Notes under the pieces: generated by a model | What the model was told of the DNA's origin: nothing | What the model saw: the letters and a program-made list of their open reading frames with translations, nothing else | Database searches by the model: none | In this document: piece after piece, positions 45,482 through 54,821 of the stretch | Numbering within the stretch: the first letter of the stretch is position 1 | Layout of the letters: every line of letters begins with the position of its first letter | Translations under genes and position numbers: made by a program | Origin: Mycolicibacterium frederiksbergense | Lineage (GTDB): Bacteria > Actinomycetota > Actinomycetes > Mycobacteriales > Mycobacteriaceae | Direction: 5' to 3' | Length of the DNA: 64,000 nucleotides | Assembly: GCF_012223425.1 (NCBI RefSeq) | Contig: NZ_CP038799.1 | Location: 3,038,001 to 3,102,000, forward strand

Positions 45482-46249
45482 CTAACGTCCCTTCCAAACC
45501 GGTGTGCGCTTCTCGCGGAACGCGGCGGGACCCTCTAGCGCGTCGGCGCTGAGGTACACCGGCTCCCATATCTGGTCGGCGTGGGCGTAGGCCTCCGTCA
45601 GGTGGTGCGCTGCGGAGAGGTATACGGTCTTTTTTGCCGCGAGTACGGACAGCGGTGCGTTGGAAGCGATCCGCAGGGCGATCTCCTGAACTCGTACCCG
45701 CAGCTCCGCTGCGGGCACGACCTCGTTCACCATGCCTACCTCGCGGGCGCGCTCGGCAGTGATCGGGTCGCCGGTCATCAAAATCTGCAGCGCAATCCGC
45801 GGCGGCAGCAGCCACGACAGCGGGACAGCCCATGGCGAGCCGCGGCCTACCTTGACCTCGCTGACCGCGAACCTGGCGTGCTCGGCTGCGATGACGAGGT
45901 CGCACTGCTGGGCCAGTAGGAATCCGCCGGCGAAGGCGACGCCGTTCACCGCGGCGATGGTCGGCTTGGCGACCTGGATGTTGCGCCCGAATTGCGGCGC
46001 GAAGTCTGGCGGCGGAACCGTGAGCGCCGTCTCCGCCATCTCTTTAAGGTCCCCTCCGGCGCAGAACGCCTTATCGCCTGCCCCGGTCAGCACCAGAACC
46101 TTGGCGGAGTCGTCGGCGTTGAAGCGGTGAACGCTGTGGAACAGTCCCTGCCGGACCGCCCCGTTGAGCGCGTTCCGTGCCTCGGGGCGATTGATCGTCA
46201 ACCAGGCCACCCCGTCGACGACCTCGTAGGTGATCGCTTCCTCGCTCAT
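45482..46249 (-). CDS. Enoyl-CoA hydratase/isomerase
   Basis: A 255-residue crotonase from ATG at 46249. The oxyanion-hole segments are AFCAGGDLKEM and NGVAFAGGFLLAQQCDLVIAA, followed by FAVSEVKVGRGSPWAVPLSW. In the second region, where hydratases keep a catalytic Glu, the sequence has SEVKVG and should be aligned to decide between hydration and isomerisation. It opens the leftward operon with the TIGR03084-like and AtuA-like genes. A substrate from a branched enoyl-CoA pathway is plausible. Confidence 0.92.
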   Translation of the reverse strand: MSEEAITYEVVDGVAWLTINRPEARNALNGAVRQGLFHSVHRFNADDSAKVLVLTGAGDKAFCAGGDLKEMAETALTVPPPDFAPQFGRNIQVAKPTIAAVNGVAFAGGFLLAQQCDLVIAAEHARFAVSEVKVGRGSPWAVPLSWLLPPRIALQILMTGDPITAERAREVGMVNEVVPAAELRVRVQEIALRIASNAPLSVLAAKKTVYLSAAHHLTEAYAHADQIWEPVYLSADALEGPAAFREKRTPVWKGR

Positions 46250-46635
46250 CAATCCCCGTCCTGATCGGCACCCGCCCTCCCGATGTGAGGGCTCGTTCAC
46301 TCGCAGTACGTTACCCGGCAGAATGTCGCGAGGACCAGTTGGTGAGCGAACGCGTTGCGTCCGGCGGCGCAACCCGACCGGCGTGGCCAGCTCCGTAAAT
46401 GTTGGGTTCGCCACCTCGTCGGCCGCATTCGGTTCGAGCGATTGACGAGATCGGATCCCAAGGCCGCAACACGGGGTTGCATTCGTACGTCAAGTCCTCG
46501 GCAAGAATGTGGCCCTCTTCGGCCTTTTGGGATTGGCACGCCGGAGGTGCTCCTTGCCACCGTTTCACCCTTGGCTCCCAGAAACAATCGGTGCCAAATG
46601 CTGTGAACGCATGCGTCGCCGCGGGGAACCGCTCG
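46250..46635. other. Non-coding stretch between two leftward genes
   Basis: About 386 bases upstream of the enoyl-CoA hydratase and downstream of the carboxylesterase. No gene or RNA is supportable. It presumably contains the promoter of the hydratase operon; I see no clear palindrome. Confidence 0.5.
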
Positions 46636-48144
46636 TCAGCGTCCGAGGACTTGAAAACCTTCCCATGCTTTCCGGCGGTCGGCGTGGGGGTCGTTGTCCA
46701 CTCGCGAAGCGCGATCGAAGACGAGGACCGGACGGGCGTCGCTGGTGTAGCGCGGCCAGCCGTCTCCTGGAACTCCGGTGCGTGCGAAAGCATCCCAGCG
46801 CCCTTGCATGTCGTCGCTCACGCGTAGGGCCGAGCGGCGATCGGCTCCGGCGCTGAGTAGCCGACCGAGCGGCGTGCGGTAGGCGTCGAACACCGCAAGA
46901 AGCTCCGTCGCATGGGTGGCACCCAGCCCGGCCCATTGCAGAGTTCGCGGGGCGAAGTCATAGCGGTACAGATATGTGGGGGCGTGCCGACTGTGGGAAT
47001 CCGCGAGCTGCCACAGTGTCGATCCGAATGTGAAGTCGGCCCCCAGTCGGATACAGGCATCGGGGGCCGGATATTCGGGATAGGCAGCAGTAATTCGCTC
47101 GCGACAGGTGGGTTCCGCTCCCGCTAGTAACGCTTCGATCTTGGCTTCGTTCGTCGGGAGGAGTTTGAGGAAGCGAGTGAACAACCGGCCCTCGTCGGCG
47201 TTCGTACCGACGATCAGCGGCACACGGTACGCCTTGCCGTCGCGCATCGCTTGAATGGGCTCGGACGGTAGATAGTCGGTTCCGAATGTGCATCCCACCG
47301 GGTAACCGCCAGCAAGGTCCGATGCACTCGTGGTGAGCAAGCGATCGAATGCATTCACCAGTTGAGCCGGACGCGCCGCCAACAGGAGGCGGGCGGGCTC
47401 CCGCTCGTCGGCGCAGAGAATGGATGCGAACTTGGCGGCGAACTCCGCGGCCAGCTCCTGGGAGCGGGATAGCGCGCCGGCCGGACTTTGTGAGATAGCC
47501 TGTGCGAAAAGCCCTTTCGCCGCTGGCACGGCCAGCAAAGTGGTAACGGCGTGCGCGCCCGCGCTCTCTCCGAAGATCGTCACGTTATCGGGATCGCCGC
47601 CGAATGCCGCGATGTTCTCGCGTACCCACCTGAGCGCCGACACGAGGTCACGCAAGTAGAGGTTGTCGTCAATATGGATGTCTGCGGTGGACAGCGACGA
47701 CAGGTCGACAGCCCCTAGCGCGCCGAGGCGGTAGTTTGCCGATACGTACACGCAACCGCTGCGGGCAAGCGACGCGCCATCATAGATCGGTGTCGCGGAA
47801 CTGCCCAGGAAGTACGCCCCGCCGTGAATGAAGAACATCACGGGCAGAGGTCGGTCCGAGCCGCCGTCGGGTGCAACGACATTGAGGGTGAGGCAGTCCT
47901 CGCTCATGGGCTGGAACTTGCCCGGACCGACGATGGTGTATCGGCGGGGCTGTGGAGCGCAGTAGCGGAATCGGTGGCAGGGTCGGACGCCGTCCCACGC
48001 TTCGACCGGCTGGGGAGCCTTGAACCGCAGCGCGCCGACTGGTGGCTTGGCGTAGGGAATGGAACGCCAGCGATTGACGCCGTCCCGCGTGAATCCTTCG
48101 ATGGCGCCCGAGGTGAGTTCGGTGCGGACTGTCTTCGCTGGCAT
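46636..48144 (-). CDS. Type B carboxylesterase
   Basis: A 502-residue carboxylesterase. The N-terminal signature is SIPYAKPPVGALRFKAPQP, then EDCLTLNVVAPDG. The oxyanion loop HGGAYFLGSS and the nucleophile elbow FGESAGAHA (Ser near 200) are present, with the catalytic His probably in GLGATHATELLAVF. No signal peptide is evident, so it is cytosolic or cell-associated. It hydrolyses carboxylic esters. It sits beside an AraC-type regulator on the same strand and could serve the alkane or ester pathway. Confidence 0.92.
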   Translation of the reverse strand: MPAKTVRTELTSGAIEGFTRDGVNRWRSIPYAKPPVGALRFKAPQPVEAWDGVRPCHRFRYCAPQPRRYTIVGPGKFQPMSEDCLTLNVVAPDGGSDRPLPVMFFIHGGAYFLGSSATPIYDGASLARSGCVYVSANYRLGALGAVDLSSLSTADIHIDDNLYLRDLVSALRWVRENIAAFGGDPDNVTIFGESAGAHAVTTLLAVPAAKGLFAQAISQSPAGALSRSQELAAEFAAKFASILCADEREPARLLLAARPAQLVNAFDRLLTTSASDLAGGYPVGCTFGTDYLPSEPIQAMRDGKAYRVPLIVGTNADEGRLFTRFLKLLPTNEAKIEALLAGAEPTCRERITAAYPEYPAPDACIRLGADFTFGSTLWQLADSHSRHAPTYLYRYDFAPRTLQWAGLGATHATELLAVFDAYRTPLGRLLSAGADRRSALRVSDDMQGRWDAFARTGVPGDGWPRYTSDARPVLVFDRASRVDNDPHADRRKAWEGFQVLGR

Positions 48145-48365
48145 GTATCGACAATAGCGAATGACTATTCACACCAGCGCCCGGCTCTGCCGTTCAGTCG
48201 CCGTGTCGGGCACGGTTTGGCCTGCTACTGATGACTCACTCGACTTCGGTCAGCGGCCTCCACGGCCGTTCGGTGACGTCGTGGCTGATTCTTAAGCACC
48301 GGTTACTTCTTTTCAGAAGAAGAAGCTACCCATGACCGGCTATCTCCGGGCGTGCGGGGACATCC

Positions 48366-49406
48366 TCAGCGTTGTGAGCGTCGGTACTCGCTCGGAGAGC
48401 GGCCGGTCCATCGCTTGAAGGCGTGTGAGAAGTTAGCAAGATCGCCGTATCCGAGCTCGGTCGCGATCTGGCTTGCCGACATTGATCGGGTGATTAACAG
48501 CATCATCGCGCTCTCCCGCAGACACGACTGGCGCAACTCGCGAAACGTGGTGCCCTCTTCGGCGAGCCGGCGTTTGAGTGTGCTGGTGGATACCGAGAGT
48601 TCGTCTGCGACCCGCTGGCAACTTCGCTGTCCGGGATCCTCGTCCAACAACCGTCTCACCTTCTTGGAGAAGGACGTGGCTCCGCTCTGCTCGTCGAGGG
48701 TCCGCCTCAGCTCGGCGACGGCGAGTCGATACGCAAGGGGATCGGAGAACCGGCACACTTCATTGAGCGCGTTGACGGGAACATGAAGGTAGGACATCGG
48801 TGCGTCAAAGAACAGGCGCCCGGCTAGTACCATCTCTGCCGCGAGTTTGTTCAGGGAGACCGGCGCTGACCAACTCAAGTGGAGCGTGACGGTCAGCGCG
48901 TCACTGACGAGCATGTCCAGCAGTCGTAACAACGCCGAGCCGGTATATGTGACTGCTAAGCAGTCCAGGGCCCGATCGCCTGTGTGCCCCCAGAGCCCGA
49001 CGGTGAGACCTTGGTCGTTTGGACGGAATTGTGCATTGATCGCCGTGGTGATCAACGGTAGATAGGTGAGCAGCTCGACGATCTCGGCTACCGAGCCTGC
49101 GCTGACCAGCGGGACGCTCAACGGGCCGAAAGATGTCAACTGTGCCTGTCCTGCAAACGAGAAGCCGAGCAGGGTTGCCCGGTCGACGTCTAGATCGGGG
49201 TACAGATCGCGAAACCACCGCAGTGGCGCCTGGACATCGTGCTGCATCAGCGTCGCCTCGTCGGTTCCCTCGCGCGCCATGATGGTGCGAAGCCGCGCGA
49301 CGGCGTCCGGGTCGAGTGCCTGGCTCTCCAGCATTTGCACGAACGCGACCGGAGGCACACCGGCGTTGCTGAACTTCACCGATCGTGCCCCCTGAGCCCA
49401 ATCCAC
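48366..49406 (-). CDS. AraC-family transcriptional regulator
   Basis: A 346-residue regulator. The N-terminal part (about 20-220) has the arabinose-binding-type (PF12625-like) domain of VirS/OruR relatives. The C-terminal AraC domain reads CQRVADELSVSTSTLKRRLAEEG then SASQIATELGYGDLANFSHAFKRWTGRSPSEYRR. It diverges from the ferredoxin-CYP153 operon across a 95-base gap and is the best candidate for its activator, as AraC proteins regulate several alkane-hydroxylase clusters. Confidence 0.9.
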   Translation of the reverse strand: MDWAQGARSVKFSNAGVPPVAFVQMLESQALDPDAVARLRTIMAREGTDEATLMQHDVQAPLRWFRDLYPDLDVDRATLLGFSFAGQAQLTSFGPLSVPLVSAGSVAEIVELLTYLPLITTAINAQFRPNDQGLTVGLWGHTGDRALDCLAVTYTGSALLRLLDMLVSDALTVTLHLSWSAPVSLNKLAAEMVLAGRLFFDAPMSYLHVPVNALNEVCRFSDPLAYRLAVAELRRTLDEQSGATSFSKKVRRLLDEDPGQRSCQRVADELSVSTSTLKRRLAEEGTTFRELRQSCLRESAMMLLITRSMSASQIATELGYGDLANFSHAFKRWTGRSPSEYRRSQR

Positions 49407-49501
49407 AAGTTCCTGATCCGCGCAAACATAGCGGAAGCGCTCGGATTGGACAATCCTGTTAACAAGTATTCACATTCAGGGCAACTTAAGAGGAGTCGGT
49501 A

Positions 49502-49822
49502 ATGGCCGTTGTCACTTTTGTCTCCCACGACGGCGACAAGCACCAGGTGCCTCTCGATGAAGGCCAGTCACTCATGCAGGTCGCGACCAACAATGCAGTG
49601 CCTGGCATCGACGGCGACTGCGGAGGCGAAGCGGCGTGCGGTACCTGCCACGTCGTCGTCGATCCGCAGTGGTCCGATCAGGTCGGCTCCTCCGGCGTCG
49701 GCGAAGAGGAGATGCTCGCGATGAACCCCGAGCGTCAGCCGACCTCTCGGCTGTCCTGCCAGATGACGGCCTCCGAGGCATGGGACGGCTTGATCGTCCA
49801 TCTGCCGGAGTTCCAGATGTGA
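49502..49822 (+). CDS. [2Fe-2S] ferredoxin for the P450 system
   Basis: A 106-residue adrenodoxin/putidaredoxin-type ferredoxin. The cluster ligands Cys40, Cys46, Cys49 and Cys86 are all present (DCGGEAACGTC and SRLSCQM). ATG at 49502 has AAGAGGAG upstream. It is the first gene of a rightward operon with a CYP153-type P450 and a ferredoxin reductase, and passes electrons between them. Confidence 0.93.
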   Translation: MAVVTFVSHDGDKHQVPLDEGQSLMQVATNNAVPGIDGDCGGEAACGTCHVVVDPQWSDQVGSSGVGEEEMLAMNPERQPTSRLSCQMTASEAWDGLIVHLPEFQM

Positions 49823-49844
49823 CGACGAAGGGAAGTGGTCAAAC

Positions 49845-51236
49845 ATGGTAAAAATCTCTGAAAAGGTCGCCGAGAAAGTTCAGGCGACCATCCCGATCGA
49901 CCTGCAGATTCAAGGTGCACACGCCTACGACAAAACTCGGCGTTGGGTGACCGGTACGAACGGGAAGAAACTCTTTGTAGAGCGTCCTATTCCGCCGGCC
50001 GAGGAGGTCGAACTCGCCGACATCGATCTCAGCAATCCTTTTCTCTATCGCCAGGGGCGCTGGCAGTCATACTACGAGCGCCTGCGTAACGAAGCTCCGG
50101 TCCATTATCAGCGGCACAGTGCCTTCGGCCCGTTTTGGTCCGTCACCCGGCATGCCGACATCGTGGCCGTCGACAAGAATCATGAGGTCTTCTCCGCTGA
50201 GCCATTGATCGTCATCGGGGTGCCGCCCCGCTTCCTGGATATCAAGATGTTCATCGCGATGGATCCACCACGCCACGACCTGCAGCGGGCGGCTGTCCAA
50301 GGGGTGGTCGCACCCAAGAACCTACGGGAAATGGAGGGTCTGATTCGCTCGCGCGTAAGGGAGGTGCTGGATAACCTCCCCGTGGATCAGCCGTTCGACT
50401 GGGTTCACGACGTCTCGATCGAGCTGACCGCTCGAATGCTTGCGACCCTGCTGGACTTTCCGTACGAGCAGCGTCGCAAGCTTGTCGAGTGGTCGGATCT
50501 GGCAACCTCGATGGAGCAAACCAACGGCGGTCCCTCGGACCTTGACGAGACGTTCGTCGGCATGCGCGCCATGGCCCGAGATCTCAGCCGGCACTGGCAC
50601 GACAAGGCGGCCCGGACCGGTGCCGGAGAAGAGCCTGGGTTCGATCTGATCACCATGCTGCAGAGCAATGAAAGCACCAAAGACCTGATCGACCGGCCGA
50701 TGGAGTTCTTGGGCAACCTTCTGCTGCTGATCGTCGGAGGCAACGACACGACCCGGAACTCGATGAGCGGCGGCGTTCTCGCGTTGAACCGCTACCCGGA
50801 CCAGTTCGAGAAGCTGAAAGCAAATCCCGACCTGATCCCCAACATGAACTCCGAGATTATCCGATGGCAGACGCCACTCGCCTACATGCGCCGGATCGCC
50901 AAGGCCGACACCATGCTGAATGGTCAGTTCATTCGCAAGGGTGACAAGGTCGTGATGTGGTACGCATCGGGAAACCGCGATGAGCGCGTATTCGATCGGC
51001 CCGACGACTTCATCATCGACCGGGACAACGCCCGCAACCACATCTCTTTCGGGTTCGGCGTCCACCGCTGTATGGGCAACCGGTTGGCCGAGATGCAGTT
51101 GCGGATCCTGTGGGAGGAGCTGCTTCCTCGTTTCGAGAAGATCGAGGTCATTGGTGAGCCCGAATACGTGCAATCCAACTTCGTCAGGGGAATCAGCAAG
51201 CTGATGGTCCGCCTCACCCCGAAAGCCGGCGCATGA
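49845..51236 (+). CDS. Cytochrome P450, CYP153-type alkane omega-hydroxylase
   Basis: A 463-residue P450. The I-helix GGNDTTRNS, the ExxR motif in NSEIIRWQTPLAYMRRIA, and the haem loop FGFGVHRCMGNRLAEMQ with Cys409. The long N-terminus and HRCMGNRLAEMQLRILWEELLPRF are characteristic of CYP153A enzymes, which hydroxylate the terminal carbon of medium-chain alkanes. It is flanked by its ferredoxin (22-base gap) and reductase (ATGA overlap), the arrangement known from Mycobacterium sp. HXN-1500. The exact chain-length preference cannot be read from sequence. Confidence 0.92.
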   Translation: MVKISEKVAEKVQATIPIDLQIQGAHAYDKTRRWVTGTNGKKLFVERPIPPAEEVELADIDLSNPFLYRQGRWQSYYERLRNEAPVHYQRHSAFGPFWSVTRHADIVAVDKNHEVFSAEPLIVIGVPPRFLDIKMFIAMDPPRHDLQRAAVQGVVAPKNLREMEGLIRSRVREVLDNLPVDQPFDWVHDVSIELTARMLATLLDFPYEQRRKLVEWSDLATSMEQTNGGPSDLDETFVGMRAMARDLSRHWHDKAARTGAGEEPGFDLITMLQSNESTKDLIDRPMEFLGNLLLLIVGGNDTTRNSMSGGVLALNRYPDQFEKLKANPDLIPNMNSEIIRWQTPLAYMRRIAKADTMLNGQFIRKGDKVVMWYASGNRDERVFDRPDDFIIDRDNARNHISFGFGVHRCMGNRLAEMQLRILWEELLPRFEKIEVIGEPEYVQSNFVRGISKLMVRLTPKAGA

Positions 51237-52435
51237 CTTTGCATCGAGCGGTCATCGTGGGCGCCAGCCACGCGGGCGCCCAACTGGCGGCCAGCCTTCG
51301 TCAAGAAGGATGGGACGGCGAGATCGTCCTCGTCGGCAATGAATCGGCAGCGCCCTACCAACGCCCTCCGCTGTCGAAGGCATATCTGGCCGGGAACTGC
51401 ACAGTCGACAAGCTCGCGATCCGCAGCGCCGAGTTTTACACAAAGCTGCGAATCGAAGTTCTGGATGCGACGGTGGAGGCAATCGATCGCGCAGCGGGTC
51501 ACCTCTCGCTGAGCACCGGCGAGGTGCTGCCCTACGACAGGCTCGCGCTGTGCACGGGCGCGCGCCCCCGTCGGCTCTCCACCCCAGGCGCCGACCTGGC
51601 CGGAGTCTTCTACCTACGCACCGCGGCGGACGTCGAGATGATCCGAGACGCCACCAGACCGGGGCGTCGAGCCGTGATCATCGGCGGCGGTTACATCGGA
51701 TTGGAGACGGCTGCCTCCTTGCGTGCGTTGGGTCTAGAGGTCACCGTGCTCGAGGCGACGGAGCGCGTCCTCGAACGGGTGACCGCCCCGGAGGTATCGG
51801 CGTTCTTCGACCGGATCCACCGGGAGGCGGGCGTCAACATCCAGACGGGCGCGCGGGTCGAGGCTCTGTCTGGCGACGGCAAAGTCGGCGAAGTAGTCCT
51901 GGCCGGTGGCGAATCGATTTCCGCCGACCTCGTCATTGTCGGCATCGGCGTTGAGCCGAACACCGAGCTCGCCGCTGCCGCGGGCTTGGTCGTCGACAAC
52001 GGCGTCGTGATCGACGACCAAGCCCAGACCAGCGACTCCGCCATCATGGCCGCCGGGGACTGCGTCAGCCACGACATGGCTCGTTACGGCCGCCGTATAC
52101 GTCTGGAGTCCGTGCCCAGTGCGGCCGAGCAGGCCAAAGTCGCGGCGGCGACTTTGTGCGGGAAGTCCAAGAAGATATCAGCGCTGCCTTGGTTTTGGTC
52201 AGATCAATACGACCTCAAGCTCCAGATCGCGGGTCTCAACACCGGGTACGACGAGGTGGTCCTCAGCGGCGACCCGACCCGCGACCGCGACTTCACCTGC
52301 TTCTACCTGCGTGCCGGCGAGCTCATCGCCGCCGACTGCATCAATCGCCCCCGCGACTTCATGTTCAGCAAGCGGGTCATTACGCAGCAGGTCCCCGTCG
52401 AACGGGCCGAACTCATGCTCGCCGGCTCGGTCTGA
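51233..52435 (+). CDS. FAD-dependent ferredoxin reductase
   Basis: A 400-residue pyridine nucleotide-disulphide-type oxidoreductase. An N-terminal FAD Rossmann (VIVGASHAGAQLA), PPLSKAYL, a second NAD Rossmann (AVIIGGGYIGLETAASLRALG), and the FAD-binding Asp in AIMAAGDCV. This is the putidaredoxin reductase/BphA4 type. ATG at 51233 overlaps the P450 stop, so the two are coupled. It transfers electrons from NAD(P)H to the ferredoxin at 49502. Confidence 0.93.
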   Translation: MTLHRAVIVGASHAGAQLAASLRQEGWDGEIVLVGNESAAPYQRPPLSKAYLAGNCTVDKLAIRSAEFYTKLRIEVLDATVEAIDRAAGHLSLSTGEVLPYDRLALCTGARPRRLSTPGADLAGVFYLRTAADVEMIRDATRPGRRAVIIGGGYIGLETAASLRALGLEVTVLEATERVLERVTAPEVSAFFDRIHREAGVNIQTGARVEALSGDGKVGEVVLAGGESISADLVIVGIGVEPNTELAAAAGLVVDNGVVIDDQAQTSDSAIMAAGDCVSHDMARYGRRIRLESVPSAAEQAKVAAATLCGKSKKISALPWFWSDQYDLKLQIAGLNTGYDEVVLSGDPTRDRDFTCFYLRAGELIAADCINRPRDFMFSKRVITQQVPVERAELMLAGSV

Positions 52436-52700
52436 GGTCATGGCTGCATGGGCGATGGGACGGCGACTGCGATTGCGACGCGTGTGTCGGAGACGAACGT
52501 CAGCGAGAACCGCCATCCAACTCCGCTGGCCGCGGGGACTGGCTAGCGGATGCCGCCGGGCACCTCGGCGGTGTTACCGCAGCGCATCAGAAGCTAGTGG
52601 AGGTCGCCAACAGGCGTGACGATTTTTGCGGGGGGAGCATCGTCTTGAGTCGATGCTCGCGACTGTTCTGTTCTGACAACGAGATTGGTGGAGATTGACG

Positions 52701-53111
52701 GTGGCGGTATTCAAGGACGAGGACGAGGTCTATGCCTTCTTGGGTGGGATCTTTCAACGGGGCTTGGAGAAGGAGGGACTGGCGGACAAGCTCGCAAATT
52801 CGGGTGTGGTGTTACGGGTGCACTACACCGATCCGGACGCGGTGGTAACGGTGGACATGCCGAAGAAGGTGGTGGAGACCGGAGCGGCCAGTACCGCGGT
52901 GCCCAACGTGGAGTTGTTCATGTCGGCGGACACTGGAAACAAGTTCTGGCTGGGCAAGGTGAACCTGACGATGGCGATGGCCAAGGGGACGGTGCGCGCA
53001 AAGGGCCCGGTGCCGAAGTTGATCAAGTTGATTCCGCAGGCCAAGAATCTGTTCCCCGAGTACCGGTTGATGCTGCAGAGTCAGGATCGGCAGGACCTCA
53101 TCGATGCGTGA
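52701..53111 (+). CDS. SCP2-like sterol-carrier/lipid-transfer domain protein
   Basis: A 136-residue single-domain protein with the SCP2 pattern: VLRVHYTDPDAVVTVD, LFMSADTGNKFWLGKVNLTMAMAKGTVRAKGPVPKLIKLIP. I chose GTG at 52701 because GGAG lies seven bases upstream; TTG at 52695 is too close to it. It follows the reductase by 265 bases and precedes the acyl-CoA ligase, so it may carry alkane-derived alcohols or fatty acids between enzymes, an inference from the context. Confidence 0.8.
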   Translation: MAVFKDEDEVYAFLGGIFQRGLEKEGLADKLANSGVVLRVHYTDPDAVVTVDMPKKVVETGAASTAVPNVELFMSADTGNKFWLGKVNLTMAMAKGTVRAKGPVPKLIKLIPQAKNLFPEYRLMLQSQDRQDLIDA

Positions 53112-53159
53112 CCGTCGCCTCATCAAGGGTTGTCGGGCGGGCTCTCGATGAGGAGCACG

Positions 53160-54776
53160 ATGCAGGACGTTGCGTTGACGGTGCCCGCGATCGTGGCCCA
53201 TGCTGCGGCAGTCCATGGCGATCGCGAGGTGTTGACCGCACGCGGACCCCAACAGATCTCTGGGGTGTCGTATCATGAGTTGGGGCAGCGTGCGGCGCGG
53301 TTGGCGAATGCGTTGCGCGAGATAGGCATTTGTGGAGACGAGCGTGTCGCGACGCTGCAGTGGAGCAACCAGGAGCACCTGGACTGTTACGCGGCGGTGC
53401 CGTCGATGGGTGCGGTGCTACATACGTTGAATCTGCGGCTGCCACCTGAACAGCTGACGTGGATCGCCAATCATGCCGAAGATCAGGTGATCATCGTCGA
53501 CGGTACGGTGCTGAACCTGTTGGCGGCGGCGTTGCCGTCGATGACCTCGGTGCGCACGGTGCTGGTGACCGGCACGGGTGATCTTACCGCAGTGCAGGGC
53601 TGCGGAAAGGACGTCCTTCGCTACGACGATGTGGTGGCAGCCCAGCCGAGCACGTTCGACTGGCCCGACGTCGACGAGCAGTCGGCCGCAGCGATGTGCT
53701 ACACGAGCGGTACTACCGGGCACCCGAAAGGCGTTGTCTACAGCCACCGTTCGACGTGGTTGCACTCTCAATCGGCGTGCACCTCGAACGCCTTGGGCAT
53801 CGGTCATGACGACACGGTGTTGGCGATCGTTCCGATGTTCCACGCTAATGCCTGGGGGTTGCCGTATGCGGCGATGATGGCGGGGGCGCAGCTTCTGCTG
53901 CCTGACCGTTTCCTGCAGGCGGGGCCATTGGTGGAGATGATCGAGGCGGCCCGGCCCACGATGGCGGGCGCTGTGCCGACGATCTGGACCGATGTCTTGC
54001 ACTACCTGCGCGACAATCCCGGCCACGACGTGAGTTCGCTGGAGATGGTGGCGTGCGGTGGTTCGGCGGTTCCGAGGTCGTTGATGACTGCCTATGACGA
54101 ACTGGGCATCCGAATCGTGCAGGCCTGGGGGATGACTGAGACCTCCCCGCTGGCTGCGGTCGCTCTGCCGCGGAACACCGACACCCCGGAGAGGTCCCTT
54201 TACCTGCGGGGAACCCAAGGCAGGGTAGTGGCCGGTGTGCAGGCGCGCATCGTTGATGACAGCGGTGCAGAACAACCTTGGGACGGACTGTCGGTGGGGG
54301 AGATTCAGATCCGCGGCCCGTGGATCACTCAGTCCTATTACGAGCATGACAGTCCGGCGGTGTCGCCGGACGGTTGGTTATGCACCGGGGATGTCGGGAC
54401 CATCAGCGCCGATGCGTTCATCACTCTCACCGACCGCGCCAAAGACGTGATCAAGTCTGGAGGGGAGTGGATCTCCTCGGTGGAATTGGAGAACGAGTTG
54501 GCCGCTCACCCTGCAGTACGCACCGCCACGGTGATTGGAGTGCCCGACGACAAGTGGCAGGAACGGCCGCTGGCAGTGGTGGTCCTGGCCGCTGACTGCA
54601 CCGCCACCGCTGCGGAGTTGACTGAGTTCCTGCGTGCACGGGTGGCCAAGTGGTGGCTACCGGAACGGTGGGCGTTCGTCGCCGACGTTCCGTTGACGTC
54701 TACTGGCAAGTTCGACAAGAAGAAGCTGCGCCGCCAGCATGCCGACGGTGAGCTCGCCGTCGAGACGCTGGCGTGA
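53160..54776 (+). CDS. AMP-forming acyl-CoA synthetase (medium-chain, AlkK-like)
   Basis: A 538-residue ligase from ATG at 53160, with GAGGAG five bases upstream; ATG at 53148 and a start at 53130 are longer alternatives. AMP-binding loop CYTSGTTGHPKGVVYSH, IVPMFHANAWGLPYAA, WGMTETSP, GWLCTGDVG, TDRAKDVIKSGGEWISSVELE, catalytic Lys in TSTGKFDKKKLR. Among ANL enzymes these match medium-chain fatty acid ligases of the AlkK type. It would activate the fatty acid produced from the alkane. It lies in the CYP153 cluster. Confidence 0.92.
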   Translation: MQDVALTVPAIVAHAAAVHGDREVLTARGPQQISGVSYHELGQRAARLANALREIGICGDERVATLQWSNQEHLDCYAAVPSMGAVLHTLNLRLPPEQLTWIANHAEDQVIIVDGTVLNLLAAALPSMTSVRTVLVTGTGDLTAVQGCGKDVLRYDDVVAAQPSTFDWPDVDEQSAAAMCYTSGTTGHPKGVVYSHRSTWLHSQSACTSNALGIGHDDTVLAIVPMFHANAWGLPYAAMMAGAQLLLPDRFLQAGPLVEMIEAARPTMAGAVPTIWTDVLHYLRDNPGHDVSSLEMVACGGSAVPRSLMTAYDELGIRIVQAWGMTETSPLAAVALPRNTDTPERSLYLRGTQGRVVAGVQARIVDDSGAEQPWDGLSVGEIQIRGPWITQSYYEHDSPAVSPDGWLCTGDVGTISADAFITLTDRAKDVIKSGGEWISSVELENELAAHPAVRTATVIGVPDDKWQERPLAVVVLAADCTATAAELTEFLRARVAKWWLPERWAFVADVPLTSTGKFDKKKLRRQHADGELAVETLA

Positions 54777-54821
54777 ACCATCCACTGCTACGGAAGCACC
54801 GACGTTGAGGAGAGGACACAC